NCBI GenBank assembly: GCA_013204555.1
Contig: JABMNO010000002.1
Coordinates: 1 to 59,618 of the forward strand
Direction: 5' to 3'
DNA: 59,618 bases
Source: Chloroflexota bacterium
GTDB lineage: Bacteria; Chloroflexota; Dehalococcoidia; Lucifugimonadales; Lucifugimonadaceae
Shown: one piece after another, positions 53,605-59,618 of the stretch
Layout: each line of letters begins with the position of its first letter
How positions within the stretch are numbered: position 1 is the stretch's first letter
Program-made: the position numbers and the translations under genes
The notes under the pieces: model-generated
The model's input: only the letters and a program-made list of their open reading frames with translations
Told to the model about the DNA's origin: nothing
The model's database searches: none

Positions 53605-54449
53605 TGGGACCTAAATCACTCGCGAAAACCGTTCTCCCTGGCCCTGTTCACAAACTGGCAGCCAAATCGTACGGAACGGGACTTCGTAAGTATCGCCTGG
53701 TGAAGCGACGTGCCCAGACACAACACATCACCGGTCAGCACGTCGTCTGTCCCTATTGCGACGTGAAGTATCGGAAGTTCATACCAACCGGCATCCTGGA
53801 CAGAGCGTTTTTCCGAACCGCTGAAGCCGATCGCGTACGCCAACTTGATCACGTGACCGTGTGCAATTTGAAATGCCCGCGCTGCGGGTCATCAGAGCGA
53901 CATCGGCTTGCCTATTTCTACCTGAAAGACGCCAGGAACATCGACGCCATCAAAGGTGCCAGAATTCTTGATGTTGCACCGGACCAGTTCGTCACAGACA
54001 CACTCTTTGATCGTGATGATATCGATTACATCTCAACGGATCTCAATCGAGAAAATGCTCAGTTCAACATGGACCTGACAGATCTGGGTTTTGGGGATAA
54101 CGAGTTCGACATCATCATCTGCTACCACACGTTGGAGCACATCAAAGACGATGGAAAGGCAATGCGGGAGATGTACCGGGTAATGAAGCCCGGAGGGTGG
54201 GCCGTTCTTCAGGTACCTCTGTGGGCAGATGACACGGTTGAGGACCTGGACACGCCGCGTTCTGATTACCTGCGACTCTACGGACACTCAGATCATGTGC
54301 GGCGGTACGGCAAAGATTTCAAAGACCGCCTGGAAGCTGCCGGGTTCAAAGTTACGCTGGATGACTACGTGCGCCATCTGCCGGAGGAACAGATCAGGAA
54401 GTATGGATTGCTTCCCAATGAGGACATCTACCTCTGCGAGAAGGTCTAA
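53604..54449 (+). CDS. Class I methyltransferase with a four-cysteine zinc-like site
   Basis: This 281-residue protein has an N-terminal CPYC and a later CPRCGSSERHR, a likely zinc site. The SAM-binding fold follows with ARILDVAPDQFVTD, ISTDLNRENAQFNMDLTD, and DIIICYHTLEHIKDDGKAM with MYRVMKPGGWAVLQVPL. The fold is type 11-like. ATG start overlapping the bi-domain oxidoreductase stop by one base, so the two are tightly coupled. It probably methylates a sugar or the glycan end. GC content and codon use match the preceding neuB-to-oxidoreductase block. Confidence 0.86.
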   Translation: MGPKSLAKTVLPGPVHKLAAKSYGTGLRKYRLVKRRAQTQHITGQHVVCPYCDVKYRKFIPTGILDRAFFRTAEADRVRQLDHVTVCNLKCPRCGSSERHRLAYFYLKDARNIDAIKGARILDVAPDQFVTDTLFDRDDIDYISTDLNRENAQFNMDLTDLGFGDNEFDIIICYHTLEHIKDDGKAMREMYRVMKPGGWAVLQVPLWADDTVEDLDTPRSDYLRLYGHSDHVRRYGKDFKDRLEAAGFKVTLDDYVRHLPEEQIRKYGLLPNEDIYLCEKV

Positions 54450-54457
54450 CGTCAACT

Positions 54458-55555
54458 ATGCCCCTGCTTTCAGAACTGATCACCAGCAGCGCTCGGGCCG
54501 GCCTTGCGCTGCAACAATCCGATGGCTCATTCCCTCCTGGCCACAACGGCCCGTATCGGGATCCTGAGACTCCGCTTCGCAACACCGGCCACTGGCTCAT
54601 CACCATGGCCTACGCGGCCAAAACGTCTGACGAGCAGGCGTTTCTCGAAAGCGTTCGCCGGGCGGCTGAGTACATGCTCAATCCAGAGCACAGACCTCAT
54701 GATTTCACCTGGCTGCATCGAGACAAAGCGGGCAAAGACAACTGCAATGGCCTCATGGGGCCTGCATGGACCATTGAGGCCCTCTGTGCCGCATCTGATG
54801 CGCTGCAAGATGAAAAGTATGCAGTTCATGCTGCCGAGGTGCTGTCCCTGATCCCATATGATGAAACGGTTGGGCTGTGGCGCACCCTGGAAGTAGATGG
54901 CTCCGACATTGGATTTGATCCCACGTTCAACCACCAACTGTGGCTTGCAATGGCTGCTTCCCTCCTCATTCCATACGGCGGCTCAAGCGCTGAGTCGCAG
55001 GCCGTCAGGTTCCTGGAGAAGTTGGAAACAAACCTGACGGTTGGTGCTGATGGATTAATTCAGCACGGCATTGGCTGGCTGGCCACAAAGCGACCAATCA
55101 GGACACCGCGTCAACTCGCCAGCTTCTTCTACAGATTGCCAGAGCGCCGCAGTAGAGCGAAATTAGCGCGCAACAAAGCGATTGGCTATCACGCGTTCAA
55201 CACCTATGCGTTCGCGGTGATGCGTGTCCTGATGCCAGATCACAGAGTGTGGGAGTCAGTAGATCTAAAAAGGGCACTCCGATTTGTGGACTCCGAGCCC
55301 TATCTTTCTGAGATCGATGAGAGCCTGTATGGATATCCCTACAACCCACCCGGGTTCGAGGTTGCTTTGACCCTCGATGTATTTGCGCCGGAACGGGATT
55401 CTCCCCGCCGTTCTCCCTCTGATTGGATCCTTTCCCAGATTGCCCAGTGCTTCAATGAGAAGAGCCAGTTGATGGATCAGCGGGCAATAGACTCAAATAC
55501 GCAGTCTGCGCGCATCTATGAGGCCACAAGGCTTGGCCATTTATCTCTGCCATGA
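54458..55555 (+). CDS. Putative alpha/alpha-toroid protein (glycan-active, AglQ/heparinase-N-like)
   Basis: This 365-residue protein is not securely assigned. It is helical with repeated aromatic and Gly-rich turns, suggesting an (alpha/alpha) toroid. Visible motifs are ALQQSDGSFPPGHNGPYRDPETPLRNTGHWLITMAY, FTWLHRDKAGKDNCNGLMGPAWTIEAL, GFDPTFNHQLWLAMAASLL and IGYHAFNTYAFAVM. The pattern recalls the archaeal agl-cluster protein AglQ and glucuronyl-hydrolase-type folds, which is a resemblance from memory, not a match. It could act on a polymer or oligosaccharide. ATG start, 8 bases after the methyltransferase stop. No signal peptide, so it would work in the cytoplasm. Confidence 0.6.
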   Translation: MPLLSELITSSARAGLALQQSDGSFPPGHNGPYRDPETPLRNTGHWLITMAYAAKTSDEQAFLESVRRAAEYMLNPEHRPHDFTWLHRDKAGKDNCNGLMGPAWTIEALCAASDALQDEKYAVHAAEVLSLIPYDETVGLWRTLEVDGSDIGFDPTFNHQLWLAMAASLLIPYGGSSAESQAVRFLEKLETNLTVGADGLIQHGIGWLATKRPIRTPRQLASFFYRLPERRSRAKLARNKAIGYHAFNTYAFAVMRVLMPDHRVWESVDLKRALRFVDSEPYLSEIDESLYGYPYNPPGFEVALTLDVFAPERDSPRRSPSDWILSQIAQCFNEKSQLMDQRAIDSNTQSARIYEATRLGHLSLP

Positions 55556-55961
55556 AATCACGTCGCTGACTCGATCGAGGGAAGCGATGATGCCTCCCTC
55601 TTTGACCTATCTGGAAGGTGAATATTGGGAATTCATTCGGCGTTTTGAAGTTCAACTGATCCGACGAACCTCAGCAATACACAGGCCAGCGAACTGCTTC
55701 TTCCGCCGCTGGATCCCGTTCTCAGTCAGATATACCCGTCTTGAGGCAGAGTCCCCTACCGGAGTCCTCGTCTCAGCCTGCCTTGAGCGCAATAGCGATT
55801 TGCTCATCCGTATGGCATTTCTCACGGCATTCAAACCCCACTAATTGAGGTCGGGATCTACCCGGAAATCTCATATTGCAGCGCTATAAGTATTCCAGGG
55901 GCCGGTCAGGAAAAGGTTTGGCTTGGAATCTGGGATTCAACCCGTTGATCCAAAATGCCCA
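55556..55961. other. Convergent intergenic region, no gene supported
   Basis: These 406 bases lie between two convergent genes. An open frame covers 55518-55844 (+) and another 55652-55834 (-), but neither has a recognisable domain, and the first overlaps the preceding gene. No hairpin with a T-run was found. It may be decayed coding sequence. Confidence 0.35.
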
Positions 55962-57503
55962 TTAATCCACGACAAGACGCAATTTGTTGCTGCCATCATT
56001 TGGGATGATATACGTCTTGTTGGGCAAATCTTCAAATGATGTCCCCCAGCACCCGTTAAAAACGCGGCGAAGGACGTTAACGTGGGTGACTTCGTCTGGA
56101 AACTCTATGGGGCACGAGGATGCGGAATGGGTGGCCAGAAGAATTCCTGCTTGCATCACTATGGCCTCATCAGAGTGCCGATATTCATCAGCTGGCTCTG
56201 GCACTTGAAAATGAGGCCCGTGATCTGAGGTAAGTATGATCACAGGCTCCTCATCAGAATCCTGAATTATCGTCCCTACCAAGTTTTCGACGAGGGTGTT
56301 CACGTATTCCAACTGCTCTATGTATTTCGACTCAGGGCGCCATCCCTGCTGTTGCGTTCCAGCGCCTATCTGAAACTCACCTTTCCGGTCATATAGGAAT
56401 GGAGGATGTGGAGCGCCAACGTAGAGAAAAGTTAGGTTCGGTTCCGGGTCTTCAATGACGCTCAGCAGTCGACTCATATTGTCGGCCAGATTCCGGCCTG
56501 CGAGCTGACGAACCCAAAAATAGTTGAACTGCCAAAGGTCAATTTTTAAGGGAGTGAGATCACGCAAGAGGCCCGAAAAAGGGCCAAACAGAGGAAAAGC
56601 ATCCTTTTTCAATTTGCTTGTCGACGCATCAATCCCACGGACTTTGTAACCGATTTTTGCGGCTATCTCGCCGGCCGTCGAATTCTGAATCAGTTGATCT
56701 GGGTTTAGAATCGAACCCTGTTGGTATCGCCAGAACGCGTGATTAACGTCTTCCAGCTCGATGTAACCCATGTTCAACGCCGAGGGGATTGAATACGCCG
56801 TGAAATTATAATTGGTTGTTGGGAGTTCAGCAACCGCAAATCCCTGGTCTAAGATTCGGCCCAGGAACTCCGAATTGTCGAAACCGGCCGTCTCCAACAG
56901 CACATCCTCTCTCCCATAGCCATCGAGGAGAATGTAGTAAATATCAGGCCGATTGTTTGGAACGAATTCTCCATCGATTTGTGGAATACCATCCGGAGGT
57001 TGGAACTGATCAGGAACAGAGACCGCTCTGCGATTGTCAATCAAAACAAGGGAATTAAATCCGATTAGAACTACCAGCACCAGGCTCGTAATCTTCAGTG
57101 CAGGTCGGAAATCTCTATCTGACCGCGCCATCCAGACAAACACCAGCAGTATTGCGATCGCAATGATCGGCAGCAATCCACGATGGCGACTGAGGGTAAA
57201 CAACTGGTCTGAGTCCCATAGCCACTGGTGCAATTGTGACTGGAGAGGTCCGTATAGGAACACGAGTACCCAGATCAAGAGCGATCCGAATGCTGCAGTT
57301 GGCGTCCGCTTGCGAATAACAAATTTGAATGAGATCAAGGACACCAAAACCACTGCGAATAATGCAGCGGTCACAGAGATCACCTCTTGCGCGCGAATGC
57401 CCTGATTTACATTTCGGCTCAATTCGAACACCACCACATAAACGATGAGTAATAACGGGGCGAATATACTCAGGTCAACCGTTGGTCGCGACAGCATGCT
57501 CAT
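55962..57503 (-). CDS. Membrane sulfatase-fold protein (LtaS/phosphoethanolamine-transferase-like)
   Basis: This 513-residue protein has about five N-terminal membrane segments (about 10-30, 40-60, 70-90, 110-127 and 137-155), then an extracytoplasmic alkaline-phosphatase-superfamily domain. Metal-site motifs are RPDIYYILLDGYGRED (about 185-200) and a later LTSDHGPHF. A threonine near residue 234, in YNFTAYSIPSALNMGYI, lies where LtaS-type enzymes carry the nucleophile; no sulfatase CxPxR motif is visible. It may add a phosphoryl group such as phosphoglycerol or phosphoethanolamine to the glycan or a lipid. ATG start; 25 bases downstream of the truncated methyltransferase gene, so probably once co-transcribed. 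Confidence 0.8.
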   Translation of the reverse strand: MSMLSRPTVDLSIFAPLLLIVYVVVFELSRNVNQGIRAQEVISVTAALFAVVLVSLISFKFVIRKRTPTAAFGSLLIWVLVFLYGPLQSQLHQWLWDSDQLFTLSRHRGLLPIIAIAILLVFVWMARSDRDFRPALKITSLVLVVLIGFNSLVLIDNRRAVSVPDQFQPPDGIPQIDGEFVPNNRPDIYYILLDGYGREDVLLETAGFDNSEFLGRILDQGFAVAELPTTNYNFTAYSIPSALNMGYIELEDVNHAFWRYQQGSILNPDQLIQNSTAGEIAAKIGYKVRGIDASTSKLKKDAFPLFGPFSGLLRDLTPLKIDLWQFNYFWVRQLAGRNLADNMSRLLSVIEDPEPNLTFLYVGAPHPPFLYDRKGEFQIGAGTQQQGWRPESKYIEQLEYVNTLVENLVGTIIQDSDEEPVIILTSDHGPHFQVPEPADEYRHSDEAIVMQAGILLATHSASSCPIEFPDEVTHVNVLRRVFNGCWGTSFEDLPNKTYIIPNDGSNKLRLVVD

Positions 57504-57528
57504 TGATTCTGTTCAACCAATTCCCATC

Positions 57529-58704
57529 TCAAATGGACGCAGAATCCACGCGTTTACGCATCAGATATAGGACACGTACTGATTCAACAATTTCCACGGA
57601 TTCCTCGATGGTAAACAGTTTGCTGAATTCATGTTCAAACGCGGCACGATTGTATTCGGTAAATATGTCTTCACGTTCTGAAAGCATTGTTTCCACGCGG
57701 TGATCTTCCTTCGGTACAAATTCAATAATCAGCGTGTTGCCCAGCTCTGCAAAATAATCGGCAATCAAGTTGATCGGAACATTCGCGCCTATAGCAAGAT
57801 GGTGGACCAGTGCCAGAGCCATCACCAGGTCAGCGGGACCACGAGCCTCTAGAGATACGCGCTCTTGTCCAGCCCAGCCAAGGTCCGGGGTTGGATTGGT
57901 CATGTCCTGCCTCAGCGAGATCATATTCTGAAGCTTCTCTCTGACCGCAACATCGTAATTATGCTCAATAGCGCCAGCGTCTGAATCAATTGAAACAACA
58001 AGATCAGCACACCGACCTGCAATACGACTATAGCGCCCGGTATTCGCCCCAAGATCCCATACGACCGAAGGCTTGATGCGCTCTATGAACGCTTCAATAG
58101 TTTCAATCTTGAAACTCATACCTTTCTCGGTGTAACTAACATCCTCTTCATAGTTTTCCCAGATGTTCGTCCGCTGTTTCGGGCGTAGTCCGCGAACAGT
58201 CGATCCGAGACTGTCCAAAATCCCTTCGAAATTCATCCTGGACAACGAACGTTTTTTCGTTGGCTTAGCGGCTTTTTCCGGGTCGCTGGCGCGCGTCATT
58301 GCGCGAGCCTGAAGGTGGATGTGCGACATGATTCCAAGTTTGAGATATGTCCGTCTCGGCAGCATTTTGGAGGCCAGATCAAGGGGAATGCCATCGAGCC
58401 AGATTGACGCCAGGTTTGTGAGGCGTACGTCCGTGTATGCGGCAAGACATAGAGGTGCCAAAAAATGCTGGCTGAATTGCCTGTATGCAATCCACGGGGA
58501 GCCTTCCACGTACTTCTCAAATGAGAGAGAGTCGATGAGCATTGGGCGGTGGCCGAAAAATTGAATATTGAACGCGTTGGAGTCCTTCAGCGACATTCCG
58601 TGCGTCAATGAAATTTTTTGGATCTCAAGAGTCACCTGAGCAGCAGAGGTGGCTCCGGAAAACTGAACAGTGGGATAAGTGGAATCGCTGCTTGAGAGAG
58701 GCAT
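57529..58704 (-). pseudogene. SAM-dependent methyltransferase truncated at its N terminus by an IS3-family element
   Basis: The frame has 391 codons, but only about residues 20-391 look native. Homologous-type sequence begins at AAQVTLEIQK and continues through HGMSLKDSNAFNIQF, GSPWIAYRQFSQHFLAPLCL and GIPLDLASKMLPRR. A SAM domain follows with VVWDLGANTGRYSRIA and ADLVMALALVHHLAIG, and the C terminus is normal (FTIEESVEIVESVRVLYLMRKR). In this family about 100 residues normally precede the AAxxTLEIQ segment. Here the first 19 residues (MPLSSSDST...) come from inside the insertion element, with the ATG at 58704. The missing 5' part should lie beyond the element, outside the window. Probably inactive, though the SAM domain is intact. 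Confidence 0.75.
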
Positions 58705-58715
58705 GATGGTGCCTC

Positions 58716-59039
58716 ATGGAACAGGAGCGAGAGATGAGCAGACGACCCCGCCGTAACCATTCGGCAGATTTCAAGGCGAAGGTGGCGCTTGCCGCAATCC
58801 GCGATGATCGAACCCTTGCAGAACTGGCGAGTCAGTTTGATGTACATCCGAACCAGATCATCCGGTGGAAGACTCAACTGCTAGAGCGGGCGGCACAGGC
58901 GTTTGGCGCCGGAGCAGGCGCGACGGAGAGGCCGGTGGACATGAAGACTCTGAACGCCAAGATCGGTGAGTTGGCGCTGGAGAACGATTTTTTAGAAGTT
59001 GCGCTAGCAAGAGCGGGTTTGCCGGGCGCAAGGCGATGA
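58716..59039 (+). CDS. IS3-family transposase OrfA (helix-turn-helix)
   Basis: This 107-residue protein has a short basic N terminus and a transposase-8 type helix-turn-helix ([39 protein letters not shown]), then a leucine-zipper-like tail ([25 protein letters not shown]) for multimerisation. ATG start. Its stop overlaps the orfB start in ATGA, so orfB is probably reached by translational coupling, not the classical -1 slip. It appears intact. Confidence 0.9.
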   Translation: MEQEREMSRRPRRNHSADFKAKVALAAIRDDRTLAELASQFDVHPNQIIRWKTQLLERAAQAFGAGAGATERPVDMKTLNAKIGELALENDFLEVALARAGLPGARR

Positions 59040-59618
59040 TCGATCCCGGTCATAAGCTACCGCTCGCTCGCCAGGCAAAAGCGGTTGGCATCAGCCGAGG
59101 CAGCGTCTACTACCAGCCTCGTCCGGTGAGCGATATTGATCTCGGTCTGATGCGCCGTATCGACGAGTTGCATCTTGAGTATCCGTTTTCGGGTGGCAGA
59201 ATGATGCGTGACCTGCTGCGTCAGGACAACGTCACAGGCGGTCTTGCACCCGGCCGCAAGCATGTTGGCACGTTGATGCGGCGAATATGTATCGAGGCGT
59301 TGTACCGGAGACCAAACACCAGTAATCGCCACCCTCGTCACCGCGTGTATCCGTACCTGCTACAGGGCTCAGTGTGAGGCGACCCGACGAGGTGTGGGCC
59401 ATCCGCCTGAGGCGGACGTACATACCGATGGCGAGGGGTTTCGTGTATCTAACCGCAGTGATGGACTGGTGCAGCCGCAAGATCCTGACCTGGCGGGTAT
59501 CGATCACGATGGACACAGCCTTCTGCATGGAAGCGGTTGAAGAAGCACTCAGACGCCACGGAACACCTGAGATCTTCAACACGGATCAGGGGAGCCAGTT
59601 CACGAGTGAGGCTTTCAC
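59036..59618 (+). pseudogene. IS3-family transposase OrfB, frameshifted and incomplete
   Basis: The first frame (59036-59377) gives the normal OrfB N terminus (RQAKAVGISRGSVYYQPRP, YPFSGGRMMRDLL, EALYRRPNTS, HRVYPYLLQGS) and then stops at TGA 59375. The rve integrase domain continues in another frame from about 59374 with RRPDEVWAIRLRRTYIPMAR, FVYLTAVMDWCSRKILTW, ALRRHGTPEIFNTDQGSQFT. Where the family has WxxDxTYIP (first catalytic Asp), this copy reads WAIRLRRTYIP, with two extra codons and no Asp. The disrupted spot carries a CCGCCTGAGGCGG palindrome (59403-59415). The second Asp (NTDQGSQ) is kept. The 3' end is off the window. Confidence 0.85.

Larger units (their letters stand above)
58650..59618 (+). 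mobile_element. IS3-family insertion sequence, incomplete at the window edge and defective
   Basis: The element holds an orfA/orfB pair typical of the IS3 family. Its left end is placed near 58650, where TGGCTCCGG begins and the methyltransferase homology stops; a TG terminus fits the family, but the exact end is not proven, and TGAACAG at 58664 is an alternative. It extends past the right edge of the window. It interrupts a methyltransferase gene read on the opposite strand. OrfB is frameshifted and has lost its first catalytic Asp region, so it could move only if transposase is supplied in trans. Confidence 0.85.

Noticed and set aside
55518..55844. 108-codon + strand frame after the alpha/alpha-toroid-like gene
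   Set aside because: Overlaps the preceding gene's end and has no recognisable domain; left as intergenic.
1..59618. CRISPR arrays, tRNA or rRNA genes, riboswitches
   Set aside because: No regularly spaced repeats, cloverleaf-like conserved T-loop sequences or rRNA stretches were noticed by eye; a tRNAscan or Rfam search was not possible.

Overview
The window is almost entirely a surface-polysaccharide biosynthesis locus of a bacterium, with a defective insertion sequence at the right edge. It encodes several nucleotide-sugar pathways, many glycosyltransferases and sugar-modifying enzymes, and an ABC-type glycan exporter. No rRNA, tRNA, CRISPR array or housekeeping gene was recognised. The organism cannot be named from the sequence. 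Moderate GC, very frequent TTG starts, a Pro/Thr-rich linker in a large exported protein and the overall protein flavour would fit a Chloroflexota-type bacterium (for example a SAR202-like marine lineage). That is a low-confidence inference.

Layout. (1) 67-11526: a polysaccharide deacetylase-like protein, a Wzc-like tyrosine autokinase, a truncated epimerase, a 1076-residue exported protein with Ig-like repeats and a glycosidase-like domain, a frameshifted methyltransferase, a nucleotide-sugar epimerase and three GT2 glycosyltransferases. (2) 11758-23936, all on the + strand: a D,D-heptose pathway (GmhA, GmhB, HddA, a GDP-sugar 4,6-dehydratase-like SDR and an RmlC-like epimerase). Interleaved with it are five genes for three different thiamine-diphosphate enzymes: a PDH E1 alpha/beta pair, an acetolactate-synthase-like enzyme and a split transketolase. 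Two SDRs with atypical active sites and a Nudix hydrolase follow. (3) 23947-30170, - strand: Wzm/Wzt exporter, an aldo/keto reductase fused to a ParB-like domain, TylF-like and FkbM methyltransferases, and a GT2. (4) 30385-46676: a CDP-hexose pathway (RfbF, RfbG, two RmlC-like epimerases, a NovU/TylC3-type C-methyltransferase, two SDRs with altered catalytic residues, two Gfo/Idh/MocA oxidoreductases). It also holds a duplicated pair of GT-B-like protein plus sugar O-methyltransferase. (5) 46908-55555: a flavin amine-oxidase-like protein, a GT2, NeuB/NeuA-like nonulosonate enzymes, an MDR-Gfo/Idh fusion, a zinc-finger methyltransferase and an alpha/alpha-toroid-like protein. (6) 55962-59618: a membrane sulfatase-fold protein, and a methyltransferase whose 5' end was cut off by an IS3-family element that is itself broken.

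How it fits together. Sugars appear to be activated as GDP-heptose, CDP-6-deoxyhexose, a CMP-nonulosonate and probably a UDP-hexose/uronate. They would be branched by C-methyl transfer and perhaps by ThDP-dependent two-carbon transfer, O-methylated by several enzymes, assembled by GT2 and GT-B enzymes, and exported by Wzm/Wzt. The most interesting block is 14531-20182: all three major ThDP enzyme architectures placed side by side inside a heptose operon, which suggests an undescribed branched-chain heptose. The main competing explanation is that the split transketolase simply supplies sedoheptulose 7-phosphate.
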